A DNA stretch of 64,000 nucleotides from Candidatus Eiseniibacteriota bacterium (GCA_016710095.1 JADJLL010000003.1:62001-126000), one strand, 5' to 3'. Positions 15,207 to 24,709 are shown, counted from the stretch's first letter. Program-made: numbers and translations. Notes: generated by a model not told the origin, from the letters alone.

Positions 15207-18095
15207 ATGACGCAGCACCTGAACGATAGCCCTGCCGGCGACGAACCCGCCGGCGCCCGTCCGCCGCGCCGCGACCAGGTCCGGCGCTTCACCTTCGCCG
15301 CCGCCGTCGTCGCGCTCTCGCTCTTCGCGATGAGCGTGTGGCACGGATCGGCCGGCTCGGCCAAGCCCGCCGAAGCGCCGCTGCCCGGTCTTTCCGAGTG
15401 CAGTGACTGCCACAACCCGGGCCCGCCGACGACCAAGCGCATTCCGGACGAAGGCCCGAACTTCGACGCGTCGCTGCGCGGCTCCGCGCACGCGACCGTG
15501 CGCTGCGACGGCTGCCACGCCGAGCTCAAGGGCGGCGACTTCCCGCACGCCGAGAAGCTGAAGAAGGTCGACTGCGGCTCGTGCCACGCGGAAGAGAAGA
15601 AGCTGCACGACGAGTCGCTGCACGGCCAGGCCGAAGCGCGCGGCGAGAAGCTCGCGCCGACGTGCAAGGGCTGCCACGGCACGCACAACGTGCTGCGCCC
15701 GAAGGATCCGGCGTCGCCCGTGTACGTGGTCAACATTCCGCTGCTCTGCAACAAGTGCCACCGCGAAGGCTCGCCGGTGCAGTCGTTCTACAAGATCCCG
15801 AAGGACTCGATCCTCACGAACTACCGCGAGTCCATCCACGGCGAAGGCCTCTATCGCAAGGGCCTGCTCACGACCGCCGTCTGCACGAGCTGCCACACCG
15901 CGCACAACCAGCTCCCGCACACCGACGCGCGCAGCAGCATCTCGCGGCACAACGTGGCGAAGACGTGCGAGAAGTGCCACGTGCGCATCGAAGCCGTGCA
16001 CGCGAAGGTCGTGCGCGGTGAGCTGTGGGAACGCTCGCCGAACCAGGTGCCGGCGTGCGTGGATTGCCACGAGCCGCACAAGGCGCGCCGCGTGTACTAC
16101 ACGCAGGGCATGGCCGACGCGAACTGCATGATGTGCCACTCGAAGCCCGACGTGAGCATGATGCGCGGCGGCAAGAAGGTCTCGCTGTTCGTGGACGCGT
16201 CGCATCTCGAAGGCTCGCGCCACGCGAAGATCGCCTGCGCGCAGTGCCACACGGGCGCGAACCCTTCGCTCGGACGGCCGTGCACGACCGTGAAGCCCAA
16301 GGTGGACTGCTCGGTCTGTCACGCGGAAGTCGTGAAGATCTACCAGACGAGCGTGCACGGAACGCTCGCCGCCAAGGGCAGCCCCGACGCGCCCGAGTGC
16401 ACGGACTGCCACGGCTCGCACGGCATCCAGAGCCACCTCGAAGTGAACTCGAAGACGTACGCGCGCAACGTCCCCACGTTGTGCGGCAGCTGCCATCGCA
16501 CCGGCAAGAAGGCGGCGCTGCGCTACAAGGGCGCCCAGACCGAGATCCTCGAGCACTACGAAGAGTCGATTCACGGCAAGGGCCTCATGAAGAGCGGCCT
16601 CGTCGTGACCGCGACGTGCGCCGATTGCCACAGCCCGCACGGCGAACTTCCCGCGAAGGATCCGGCCTCGACCGTGAATCGCGCGAACATCGCGAGCACG
16701 TGCGCGAAGTGCCACCGCGGCATCTACGAGCAGTTCGAACAGAGCGTCCACTCTCCGGCGGTCACGAAGAAGCTGAAGAAAGACCAGAAGCTGCCGGTGT
16801 GCTCCGACTGCCACTCCTCGCACACGATCGGGCGCGCGGACTCCGAGAACTTCCGCCTCACGATCATGAACCAGTGCGGTGACTGTCACGGCGAGGCCGC
16901 GGAATCCTACTTCGAGACGTACCACGGCAAGGTCTCGAAGCTCGGGTTCACGAAGACCGCGAAGTGCTACGACTGCCACGGCGCGCACGACATCCTTCCG
17001 ACGAGCAACCCGGCGTCGCGGTTGTCGCGCCAGAACGTCGTCGCGACCTCCGCGAAGTGCCACCCCGGCTCGAACCGGCGCTTCGCGGGCTACCTCACGC
17101 ACGCGACCCATCACGACCGCAAGAAGTACCCGGCGCTGTTCTTCGTCTTCTGGGCGATGACCGGGCTGCTCGTCGTGACGTTCCTCGTGGCCGGACTGCA
17201 CACGCTCGCGTGGCTGCCTCGGTCGCTGCAGTACCGCAAGCACCTCGAGGAGACGCACGCGCTCGAATCGAAGCAGCACGTGCGCCGCTTCACGACGCGC
17301 ATGCGCAACATGCACCTCATGGTGATCAGCAGCTTCCTCACGCTGGCCATCACGGGCATGACGCTCAAGTTCTCGTACACGCCCTGGGCGCACTTCCTGT
17401 CGCGCCTGCTCGGCGGCTACGAGATGGCGGGCCTGCTGCACCGCATGGGCGCGATCGTGACGTTCGGCTACTTCGCGTTCCATCTCGCCGACCTGTTCCA
17501 GCGCAAGGCCGCGACGGGCAAGTCGTGGTTCCAGTTCATCACCGACAACACGGGCATGATGTTCTCGCCCGTCGACGGCAAGGAGTTCATCGGCTCGATC
17601 AAGTGGTTCCTCGGCAAGGGCCCGCGCCCGCAGTACGGCCGCTGGACCTACTGGGAGAAGTTCGACTACTTCGCCGTGTTCTGGGGCGTCGCCGTGATCG
17701 GCGCGTCGGGCCTGCTGCTGTGGTTCCCCACGTTCTTCACGCGCTTCGTCCCGGGCTGGGTGCTCAACGTGGCGACGATCATCCACAGCGACGAAGCGCT
17801 GCTCGCCGTCGGCTTCATCTTCACGGTCCACTTCTTCAACACGCACTTCCGTCCCGAGAAGTTCCCGATGGACACGGTGATCTTCACCGGCGGCATTCCG
17901 CTCGACGAGTTCAAGGAAGACCGCCCGCGCGAGTACGAAGACCTCGTGAAGAGCGGCGAACTCGAGAAGCGGCTGATTCCCGCTCCGGACGAACGCGACG
18001 TGAAGGGCTGGAAGATCTTCGGAACGATCGCGCTGTCGCTCGGCGTGATCATGATCATCCTGATCCTGTACGCCGCATTGTTCAGCTACCGCTGA
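15207..18095 (+). CDS. CbcL-like fused multihaem cytochrome c / cytochrome b membrane protein (18 CXXCH)
   Basis: A 962-residue inner-membrane electron-transfer protein. An N-terminal helix (about 28-46) anchors a periplasmic region, residues about 60-630, with 18 CXXCH haem-binding motifs. A nineteenth site near residue 618 reads SAKCH, having lost its first cysteine. From about 641 a cytochrome-b-type membrane domain follows with helices carrying candidate haem-b histidines (MHLMVISSFL, LLHRMGAIVTFGYFAFHLADLF, IIHSDEALLAVGFIFTVHFF). The organisation recalls Geobacter CbcL, a quinol oxidase that passes electrons to the periplasm, but with twice as many c-haems. Many extra CxxCH-flanking histidines (SVHGT, SIHGEG) are likely axial ligands. 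Functional partners may include the 46-motif cytochrome at 44.8-48.3 kb. Confidence 0.88.
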   Translation: MTQHLNDSPAGDEPAGARPPRRDQVRRFTFAAAVVALSLFAMSVWHGSAGSAKPAEAPLPGLSECSDCHNPGPPTTKRIPDEGPNFDASLRGSAHATVRCDGCHAELKGGDFPHAEKLKKVDCGSCHAEEKKLHDESLHGQAEARGEKLAPTCKGCHGTHNVLRPKDPASPVYVVNIPLLCNKCHREGSPVQSFYKIPKDSILTNYRESIHGEGLYRKGLLTTAVCTSCHTAHNQLPHTDARSSISRHNVAKTCEKCHVRIEAVHAKVVRGELWERSPNQVPACVDCHEPHKARRVYYTQGMADANCMMCHSKPDVSMMRGGKKVSLFVDASHLEGSRHAKIACAQCHTGANPSLGRPCTTVKPKVDCSVCHAEVVKIYQTSVHGTLAAKGSPDAPECTDCHGSHGIQSHLEVNSKTYARNVPTLCGSCHRTGKKAALRYKGAQTEILEHYEESIHGKGLMKSGLVVTATCADCHSPHGELPAKDPASTVNRANIASTCAKCHRGIYEQFEQSVHSPAVTKKLKKDQKLPVCSDCHSSHTIGRADSENFRLTIMNQCGDCHGEAAESYFETYHGKVSKLGFTKTAKCYDCHGAHDILPTSNPASRLSRQNVVATSAKCHPGSNRRFAGYLTHATHHDRKKYPALFFVFWAMTGLLVVTFLVAGLHTLAWLPRSLQYRKHLEETHALESKQHVRRFTTRMRNMHLMVISSFLTLAITGMTLKFSYTPWAHFLSRLLGGYEMAGLLHRMGAIVTFGYFAFHLADLFQRKAATGKSWFQFITDNTGMMFSPVDGKEFIGSIKWFLGKGPRPQYGRWTYWEKFDYFAVFWGVAVIGASGLLLWFPTFFTRFVPGWVLNVATIIHSDEALLAVGFIFTVHFFNTHFRPEKFPMDTVIFTGGIPLDEFKEDRPREYEDLVKSGELEKRLIPAPDERDVKGWKIFGTIALSLGVIMIILILYAALFSYR

Positions 18096-18122
18096 CGCGA
18101 CACCCCCTGCCGCACGCGACGA

Positions 18123-18150
18123 CGGGCCCCCGGAGCATCGGGGGCCCGTT
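18123..18150 (+). terminator. Terminator hairpin after the 18-haem cytochrome
   Basis: A perfect 10-bp stem CGGGCCCCCG / CGGGGGCCCG with loop GAGCAT; the T tail is short (TT), so termination strength is uncertain. Confidence 0.6.
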
Positions 18151-18195
18151 CCGTGCGGCGCACGCGGGCACGGGCGCGCGGTCGGCTCCTTCTGG

Positions 18196-18201
18196 TAGCT
18201 T
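18196..18201 (+). promoter_or_regulatory. Candidate -10 box (TAGCTT) for the S9 peptidase
   Basis: TAGCTT in TGGTAGCTTCCC lies 53 bp before the ATG, downstream of the cytochrome terminator. Confidence 0.35.
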
Positions 18202-18254
18202 CCCAGCCGGTTCACAGCCCCACACGTCCGCACCACTTCCGGAGGCGATTCCCC

Positions 18255-20234
18255 ATGTCCCGCTTCTTCCGCATGGCCCTGCTCGCGATGATCGCGTTCG
18301 CGGTGCTCGCGCCGGCCCCGGCCGCGCACGCCGCCGACGCGCCGTCGATCGCGCAGTTCCTCAAGATCCGCACGCCCGGCCTTCCCGACCTGCTTCCCGA
18401 CGGCTCGCTGCTGCAGCGCGACTGGCCGGAGGGCGTGTTCCAGCTCTACCGCACGACGCCGAAGGTCGCGGGCGCGAACGCCTCGTACGCCCCGGACCAG
18501 GTGACGCGCACGAAGCTCACGAACTTCCCCGACGGCGTCGCGGGCTTCTCGCTCTCGCCCGACGGCAAGCGCTGCCTCGTCATGCACGCGCGCGGCGGCA
18601 ACGAGAACACGCAGATCTCGCTCATCGACCCCATGTCGAACGGCATCGCCACGCTCACGCCGATCGTCGCGAATCCGCGCGTGCAGGCGAGCGTGAACGC
18701 CTGGCTGCGCGACGGCTCGGGCTTCTACTACTCGGCGAACGACGAGAGCCCGAACGACTTCTATCTCTACCGCTGGGACTTCGCGACGGCGAAGGCGACG
18801 AAGGTCTGGTCGGAAGCCGGCCAGTGGGAAGTGAACGACGTCACCGCCGACGGCAAGCGCCTGCTGATCATGCAGATCGTTTCCGCGTCCGACACGCGCA
18901 TCTGGGAGTTCGACCTCGCGAGCGGCGCGAAGCGCGAGATCACCATCAAGCCCGCGAACGGCACCGCGGCCTGCGGCGTCGTCGGCTACCTGCCCGGCGA
19001 GAAGAGCGTGATGCTCTCGTCCGACCTGATCGGCGGCATGCAGCGCCTGTTCGCGGTCGACCTCAAGACGCTCAAGCGCACCGAGCCACTGCCGGCACTG
19101 TCCAAGTTCGAGCTGGACGGCGCCGAGATGAACGACGTGCACGACATGCTCATCGTGACGACGAACGAAGACGGCTACGCCGTGCCGCACTTCTACTCGC
19201 TGCCGGGCTACAAGCCCGTCGCGGGCCCGGCGATGGAGAAGGGCGTCGTGAACGGCTCGGTGTTCCGCGGCTCGACGGTCGTGTGGTCGCTGTCGAACGC
19301 GCGCAACGCCGGCCAGGGCTACATGACGACGTTCGTGAAGGGTGGCGCGCCGGTCACGAAGCAGCTCACGTGGACCGAGAACAACGGCGTGGATCTCTCG
19401 CGCATGCGCCTTCCCGAGCTGGTGCGCTACACGGCGTTCGACGGCAAGCAGATCCCGGCGTTCCTGTACGTGCCCGAAGGGTTCGTGAAGGGCAAGCCGA
19501 TCCCGTTCGTCGTGTACTACCACGGCGGCCCGGAGAGCCAGAACCGTCCGGGCTTCTCGGCGGCGCTGCAGTACCTCGTGGCGCGCGGCTACGGCCTGAT
19601 CCTGCCGAACGTGCGCGGGTCCACGGGCTACGGCCGCGAGTTCCAGATGCTCGACGACTACAAGAAGCGCTGGGACAGCGTGCGTGACGGCGTGGACGTC
19701 GCCGAGTGGCTCGTGAAGGAGGGCTATTCCACGCCCGGCCGGATCGCGACCTACGGCGGCTCGTACGGCGGCTTCATGTCGGTCGCGTGCATCGTCGAGG
19801 ACCAGGAGCGCGTCGAGGCGGGCAAGCGCAAGGACCGGCTGTTCGGCGCCTGCGTGGACGTCGTCGGCATCGTGAACCTGCAGACGTTCCTCGAGAAGAC
19901 GAGCGGCTATCGCCGCAAGCTGCGCGAGGTCGAGTACGGCCCGCTCACCGATCCCGACTTCCTGCGCACGGTGTCGTCCATCCACAAGGTGGACAAGATG
20001 AAGGTGCCGTTCTTCATCGCGCACGGCTTCAACGACCCGCGCGTGCCCGTCGAGGAAGCCATGCAGATCGCGGTCGCGCTCAAGGACCGCAAGCTCTCGC
20101 CGCGCGTGTTCATCGCGCCGGACGAAGGGCACGGCTTCCAGAAGCTCGACAACCGGATCTACTTCAACGAGCGGATGGTGCAGTTCTTCGACGAGACCAT
20201 TGGAGCTGCTGGCGCCTCCGGCGCCACTCCGTAG
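18255..20234 (+). CDS. Secreted S9-family prolyl-oligopeptidase-like serine peptidase
   Basis: A 659-residue serine peptidase with a signal peptide (FRMALLAMIAFAVLAPAPAAHA, cleavage near residue 30). Residues about 45-390 form a beta-propeller-like region (GFSLSPDGKRCLVMH, WDFATAKATKVW). The C-terminal alpha/beta-hydrolase domain has oxyanion motif YYHGGPESQ, the nucleophile serine in GGSYGGFMS (about residue 502), the acid in HGFNDPRVPVEEA and the histidine in DEGHGFQ. It probably cleaves short peptides in the periplasm or outside. ATG 18255 is chosen over upstream frame because GGAGG lies 8-9 bases before it and the signal peptide begins there. A strong terminator follows. Confidence 0.92.
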   Translation: MSRFFRMALLAMIAFAVLAPAPAAHAADAPSIAQFLKIRTPGLPDLLPDGSLLQRDWPEGVFQLYRTTPKVAGANASYAPDQVTRTKLTNFPDGVAGFSLSPDGKRCLVMHARGGNENTQISLIDPMSNGIATLTPIVANPRVQASVNAWLRDGSGFYYSANDESPNDFYLYRWDFATAKATKVWSEAGQWEVNDVTADGKRLLIMQIVSASDTRIWEFDLASGAKREITIKPANGTAACGVVGYLPGEKSVMLSSDLIGGMQRLFAVDLKTLKRTEPLPALSKFELDGAEMNDVHDMLIVTTNEDGYAVPHFYSLPGYKPVAGPAMEKGVVNGSVFRGSTVVWSLSNARNAGQGYMTTFVKGGAPVTKQLTWTENNGVDLSRMRLPELVRYTAFDGKQIPAFLYVPEGFVKGKPIPFVVYYHGGPESQNRPGFSAALQYLVARGYGLILPNVRGSTGYGREFQMLDDYKKRWDSVRDGVDVAEWLVKEGYSTPGRIATYGGSYGGFMSVACIVEDQERVEAGKRKDRLFGACVDVVGIVNLQTFLEKTSGYRRKLREVEYGPLTDPDFLRTVSSIHKVDKMKVPFFIAHGFNDPRVPVEEAMQIAVALKDRKLSPRVFIAPDEGHGFQKLDNRIYFNERMVQFFDETIGAAGASGATP

Positions 20235-20260
20235 CGCGGCGGCGTCACCGAAAAACGCGA

Positions 20261-20293
20261 ACGGCCGGCGGGAGCGATCCCGCCGGCCGTTTC
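20261..20293 (+). terminator. Rho-independent terminator with GCGA tetraloop after S9 peptidase
   Basis: A perfect 13-bp stem ACGGCCGGCGGGA / TCCCGCCGGCCGT closes a GNRA-type GCGA loop, then TTT. Confidence 0.75.
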
Positions 20294-20509
20294 GCGTGTG
20301 GCGCCCTCCTCGATCGATCCGACCGGAAGTTGCGGCGGATCATGGCAGAGACCTTCTTCACGCCGGCTGGACCGCCCGGGCGGATTTCGCAATCTGCACG
20401 GCCCTGTGCCCTCTCCGGCCCGGTGGGTGCGGCCGATACTGCGCACAGGCCCCGGAATGCCCCACCCCCCCGTCCCAATCGAAGCCCTCGGAACGGGAGC
20501 ATTGGGCAC

Positions 20510-21175
20510 ATGCTCAACGAGCTGATCACCAAGTACAACGAAGCCCTGATCGACACGGACCGGGAGCGAGCCCTGAACGTCGTGCGCGCGGCGCTCGACG
20601 ACGGGATCTCCCCCGAAGCCATCGTGTTCGAAGTCGTGCTCCCCGCCATGGACCGCATGATCATGTCCGTGAGCGAGGGATTCGAGGCGAACGTCGCGCA
20701 GCACTTCATCACTGCGCAGATTTCGAACGCCGTCACGAACGAGATGCTCGAGCGATTCACCGCGCCCACCGAAACGCGCGGGCGCATCGTGATCGGGAAC
20801 TCCCAGGGCGACCTGCACGCGCTCGGCAAGCGCATCGTGATCGGATGCCTGCGGGCACGCATGATCGAGGTGATCGATCTCGGCACGAACGTCCCCCCCG
20901 AGAAGTTCGTGAGCGCCGCCGTGAAGCACGACGCGCCCATCATCGCGATCTCCTCGATGATGGTGCACACCGCGCGTGGCCCGAACGGGGCGCTGAAAGT
21001 ACGGGAACTGCTGCACGCGCACGGCCTCGAGGATCGCATCAAGATCATCGTGGGCGGTGCGCCGTATCGCTTCGACCACACGCTCTGGCAGACGGTGAAA
21101 GCCGACGGATGGGCCGAAAACGCCGTCGCTGCCGCACGGCTGGTCGAAGACATGTTGTCGGAGGTCGCACGATGA
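20510..21175 (+). CDS. Corrinoid (B12)-binding protein of methyltransferase type
   Basis: A 221-residue cobalamin-dependent carrier of the MtaC/MtbC type. Residues 1-85 form the helical B12 cap domain (MLNELITKYNEALIDTDRERAL). The Rossmann-like domain has the lower-axial-ligand signature D-x-H-x-x-G as GDLHALGKRIV (about residue 103), followed by IDLGTNVPPEKFV, ISSMMVHT and KIIVGGAPY. It would hold a methyl-corrinoid intermediate. ATG 20510 starts the cap domain; the same frame is open far upstream without similarity. The next gene overlaps by ATGA at 21172. No substrate methyltransferase (MT1) lies adjacent. Confidence 0.9.
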   Translation: MLNELITKYNEALIDTDRERALNVVRAALDDGISPEAIVFEVVLPAMDRMIMSVSEGFEANVAQHFITAQISNAVTNEMLERFTAPTETRGRIVIGNSQGDLHALGKRIVIGCLRARMIEVIDLGTNVPPEKFVSAAVKHDAPIIAISSMMVHTARGPNGALKVRELLHAHGLEDRIKIIVGGAPYRFDHTLWQTVKADGWAENAVAAARLVEDMLSEVAR

Positions 21176-22215
21176 TCACGAGTATGGACCGCCTCGTGGC
21201 CGCCATCCGTGGCGAGCCGTCGGACCGCATCCCCATCTTCTGCAACCTGATCGATCAGGGCGCGATCGAGCTCGGGCTGGAGCCCGAGGAGTACTTCTCG
21301 AGGGGTGATCTCGTGGCGGAGGCGCAGCTGCGTCTCCGCGAGAAGTACGGCCACGACAACGTGTGGAGCCTCTTCTACGTCGGCAAGGAAGCCGAGCTGC
21401 TCGGCTGCCAGAAGATCAAGTTCGCGTCCGACGGCCCGCCCAACGTGGAGGACTTCGTCATCCGCTCGTGGGCGCAGATCCCCGAGCTGAAGGTGCCCGC
21501 GGACATCACGCAGCACGAGGCGTTCACGGAGACGGCGCGCTGCCTGGAGATCCTCAAGCGGGAGATCGGCGGCAAGGTTCCGCTGTGCGCGTACATCACG
21601 TCCACGATGACGCTGCCCGCGCTGCTCATGGGCATGGATCGCTGGATGGAACTGCTGTTCCTGGGACCGCCGGACCTCACGCAACTGCTGCTCGAGAAGT
21701 GCCACGAGTTCTTCGTGAAGGAAGTCGCGGCGTACCGGGCCGGCGGCGCGGACGTGATCGTGTACTCGAATCCGTTCGGCTCCGTCGACTTCGTGCCCAT
21801 GAGCTTCTTCCTCGAACGCTCGCTGCCGTGGATCGAACGCGACATCGCGGCCATCGGCACCGAGGGCGTCGTCTACTACTGCGGCATGGCCTCGCTCAAC
21901 CGCACGATCCCGAAGGTGCTCGAGCGCACCGGCATCGGCGTCTACTACCTGAGCCCGATGGACGACATCACGCAGGGCACGGCACTCGTCGGCGGCCGCG
22001 GCCTCACCTGCGGTGTGGTCAACGACATCGCGCTGATCGACTGGACGCCCGAGGAGATCGACCACGAAGTCGCGCGCATGATCGCCGCGGGCAAACCGAG
22101 CGGGAAGTTCCTGTTCGGCACGGGCGTGATGCCGCGCGCGATTCCCGAGCGCAACATCCGCGCGCTCATGGATGCCGCGCTGCGTCACGGGCGGCACGAG
22201 GCGTTGACGGCATGA
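21172..22215 (+). CDS. UroD/MtaA-family corrinoid methyltransferase homologue with altered zinc site
   Basis: A 347-residue TIM-barrel protein of the uroporphyrinogen-decarboxylase superfamily, in the branch that moves methyl groups between corrinoid proteins and a thiol. MtaA-type enzymes bind zinc through His-x-Cys plus a distant Cys. Here the first site reads VYYCGM (tyrosine instead of histidine) and the last reads LFGTGVMP (threonine instead of cysteine), so only one of three ligands remains. Other marks are YSNPFGSVDFVP and the closing PERNIRALMDAAL. ATGA overlaps tie it to the corrinoid gene and to the DUF1638 gene. It may have another acceptor chemistry or a sensory role. Confidence 0.82.
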   Translation: MITSMDRLVAAIRGEPSDRIPIFCNLIDQGAIELGLEPEEYFSRGDLVAEAQLRLREKYGHDNVWSLFYVGKEAELLGCQKIKFASDGPPNVEDFVIRSWAQIPELKVPADITQHEAFTETARCLEILKREIGGKVPLCAYITSTMTLPALLMGMDRWMELLFLGPPDLTQLLLEKCHEFFVKEVAAYRAGGADVIVYSNPFGSVDFVPMSFFLERSLPWIERDIAAIGTEGVVYYCGMASLNRTIPKVLERTGIGVYYLSPMDDITQGTALVGGRGLTCGVVNDIALIDWTPEEIDHEVARMIAAGKPSGKFLFGTGVMPRAIPERNIRALMDAALRHGRHEALTA

Positions 22216-22814
22216 GCGCCCCCGACCTCCTCCTGCTGGGCTGCGGGATCCTCCGGGCCGAAGTGAAGCTGATCTGCGACCGGAACGGCTGGCCGCTCGA
22301 GCGGCGCTGGCTCAGTCCGCAGCTGCACGGACGCTCGATGCAGATGGGGCGTTCGCTTTCGCTCGCGCTCGCCGCGCACCCGGGCCGCGACATCCTCGTG
22401 ATGTACGGCTGCTGCCATCCGCAGATGGACGACATCGTGCGCGATGCCGGCACGTTCCGCGTGCCCGAACAGAACTGCATCACGATGCTGCTCGGCGGCG
22501 ATGCGTTCGCCGAGGAGATCGACGCCGGCGGCTATTTCCTGCTCGAGGAGTGGACGCACGACTGGGAGGCGAGCCTCAAGCGCACCTTCGGCACGCCGGA
22601 CTCCGCTCTGATCCGCGAGATCTTCCAGTACGACCGCAAGTACCTGCTCGCACTGCGCACACCGTGTTCGGGCGACTTCACCGAAGCCGCCGAATCGGCC
22701 GCGCGATTCGTGGGGCTGCCGCTGCGTTGGCGGGACGTCACGCTCGACCACCTCGAGGAGGTGCTCGGCGAGGCCATCGCACGGAAGCAACGGGAGCGCT
22801 GCGAACAGCCATGA
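22212..22814 (+). CDS. DUF1638-family protein
   Basis: A 200-residue protein beginning MSAPDLLLLGCGILRAEV. It has GCGIL near the start and MYGCCHPQMDD in the middle, giving three cysteines and a histidine that could bind metal or a thiol substrate, as is usual in DUF1638. Genes of this family often lie next to corrinoid methyltransferases; their function is not established to my knowledge. Start and stop overlap the neighbouring genes by four bases each (ATGA), so it is translated as part of the four-gene unit. Confidence 0.85.
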   Translation: MSAPDLLLLGCGILRAEVKLICDRNGWPLERRWLSPQLHGRSMQMGRSLSLALAAHPGRDILVMYGCCHPQMDDIVRDAGTFRVPEQNCITMLLGGDAFAEEIDAGGYFLLEEWTHDWEASLKRTFGTPDSALIREIFQYDRKYLLALRTPCSGDFTEAAESAARFVGLPLRWRDVTLDHLEEVLGEAIARKQRERCEQP

Positions 22815-24709
22815 CCGCGAAAGGCAAGCGCCGCAGCGAGCGACTGCTCGCACGCATGAGCCGGCTGGCCCAGGAGAAGTCGAACCTGCAGCTGGTCAAC
22901 AACCTCATGTGCAGCCTCGGAGGCATCGCCGGGCTCGACAACATCGTGGACCGCATGCTGCACCTGCTGTCCGATCACGTCGGCGGTCACAACATCGCGC
23001 TCTACTACGCGCTCGAGAACACGACCTTCTACGCGGACGTCTACGGTGAGAAGCACGTCGTCGAGAAGATCGACGACGAAATGGTCCGGCAGGCCTTCGA
23101 GACCGGTCTGCCCGTCGAGGAGACGCGCGCGTTCGAGGAGACGGGCATGCTCACGCGCGAGTTCACCCGCGCGTCGTATTGCGCCCTGCCGCTCAAGATC
23201 CGCGACCATCTCATCGGCGTGATCAAGATGGACGGCATGCTGCTCGCCGGCGCGCAGGTGCGCACCGACCTTCGCGGCTTCTTCGACTACGTGGCGCTCG
23301 TGCTGCAGCACGAGATCGACAGCCGGTCGCACCTGCGCGACACCTACGAGCAGCTGAGCCGCGCGCACCTCGCGCTGCGCGAGGAGATGCGCGTGCGCCA
23401 GCGCGAGCAGCAGTACCTCGCCGCGGTGCTCGACACGATCGACGCGGGCATCATCGCGTGCGACTCGCACGGCCGCATCACGCTCTTCAACCGCAAGGCG
23501 GCCGAGCTCTATCACGGCCTGCCGGTCTCGCCGCAGCTCGAGCTGTGGGCCGATCGCACGCCGCACTTCCGGGCCGACGGCCGCACGCTGCTCACGTTCG
23601 CCGAGCTGCCGCTGTTCCGCGCGCTCCGCGGCGACTCCGTCGAAAACGTCGAGATGACGCTCGTGCATCCCGAACACGCACCGGTCGCGGTCGTCGCGAG
23701 CGGCCAGCAGGTGCGCGACCAGGCCGGCCGCGCGATCGGCGCCGTCGTCGCGCTCCAGGACGTGACCGAGCGCCAGCGTCTCGAGATCCAGCTGCGCCTC
23801 GCGCAGAAACTCGAGGCCGTGGGCCAGCTCGCGTCCGGCATCGCGCACGAGATCAACACGCCGACGCAGTTCGTGAGCGACAACCTGCAGTTCCTGAACG
23901 AGAGCTTCGCCACCGTGCGCGGGCTGCTCGGCCGCTGGCGCGAGGAAGTGCAGTCGCTGCCGCCCGATCCGCGGATCGCGGAGCTCACCGCGCGCATGAC
24001 GAGCGACGAGCAGGAGTCCGATCTCGAGATGATCGAGGAGAACGTCGGCGCCGCGTTCACGGACGCGTTCGAAGGCGTGAACCGCATCAAGGTGATCGTC
24101 GCGGCGATGCGCGAGTTCGCGCACCCGGCGAAACGCCACAAGGCGGCGTGCGACGTGAACCACGCGCTCTCGAACACGCTCACGATCGCGCGCAACGAGT
24201 ACAAGTACATCGCCGACGTGGTGCAGGAGTACGGCGACGTGCCGCCGGTCACGGCCTTCGCGAACGACCTCAACCAGGTGTTCCTCAACCTGTTCATCAA
24301 CGCCGCGCACGCGATCGAGGACTCCGTCCGCGACACGCGCCGCCGTGGCGTGATCACCGTGAAGACGAGCCGCGTCGGCGGCCGCGTGCGCATCGAGATC
24401 TCCGACACGGGCTCGGGCATTCCCGAGAGCGTGCGCGAGCGCATCTTCGATCCGTTCTTCACGACCAAGGAGGTCGGCCGAGGCAGCGGGCAGGGTCTCG
24501 CGATCGCCCGCGCCATCGTGGTCGAGCGCCACGGCGGCGACCTCACGTTCGAGAGCGAGGTCGGCAAGGGCACGACATTCCGGATCGACCTGCCCATCGT
24601 CGACGCGGCCGCGGCCCCGGCGGTCGGCCCGGACGGCGAGCCGGACGAGATGATCGGCGCGGAATCCGCGCCGGAAACCGCCGACGAACGCCACGACATG
24701 GCGGCCTGA
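22811..24709 (+). CDS. GAF-PAS sensor histidine kinase linked to the corrinoid operon
   Basis: A 632-residue soluble kinase without membrane helices. A GAF-like region (about 15-180) is followed by a coiled coil, a PAS domain (about 200-325, IDAGIIACDSHGRITLFNRKAAELYHG), a dimerisation helix with phospho-acceptor H346 in GIAHEINTPTQF and an HATPase domain (NQVFLNLFINAAHAI, DTGSGIPE, FDPFFTTKEVGRGSGQGLAIA). No response regulator follows. The ATG overlaps the DUF1638 stop (ATGA), so kinase and methyltransferase genes are made together, which suggests that it senses corrinoid or methyl-group state. That link is inference. Confidence 0.88.
   Translation: MTAKGKRRSERLLARMSRLAQEKSNLQLVNNLMCSLGGIAGLDNIVDRMLHLLSDHVGGHNIALYYALENTTFYADVYGEKHVVEKIDDEMVRQAFETGLPVEETRAFEETGMLTREFTRASYCALPLKIRDHLIGVIKMDGMLLAGAQVRTDLRGFFDYVALVLQHEIDSRSHLRDTYEQLSRAHLALREEMRVRQREQQYLAAVLDTIDAGIIACDSHGRITLFNRKAAELYHGLPVSPQLELWADRTPHFRADGRTLLTFAELPLFRALRGDSVENVEMTLVHPEHAPVAVVASGQQVRDQAGRAIGAVVALQDVTERQRLEIQLRLAQKLEAVGQLASGIAHEINTPTQFVSDNLQFLNESFATVRGLLGRWREEVQSLPPDPRIAELTARMTSDEQESDLEMIEENVGAAFTDAFEGVNRIKVIVAAMREFAHPAKRHKAACDVNHALSNTLTIARNEYKYIADVVQEYGDVPPVTAFANDLNQVFLNLFINAAHAIEDSVRDTRRRGVITVKTSRVGGRVRIEISDTGSGIPESVRERIFDPFFTTKEVGRGSGQGLAIARAIVVERHGGDLTFESEVGKGTTFRIDLPIVDAAAAPAVGPDGEPDEMIGAESAPETADERHDMAA

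Noticed and set aside
15039..20132. A 1697-codon open frame on the minus strand across the cytochrome and S9 peptidase genes.
   Set aside because: It is antisense to two genes with clear haem, membrane and catalytic motifs; its translation is Arg/His/Asp-rich low-complexity sequence typical of high-GC shadow frames.
20300..20509. A possible cobalamin riboswitch before the corrinoid operon.
   Set aside because: I could not find the conserved B12-box (GCCACTG-type) sequence in this stretch.
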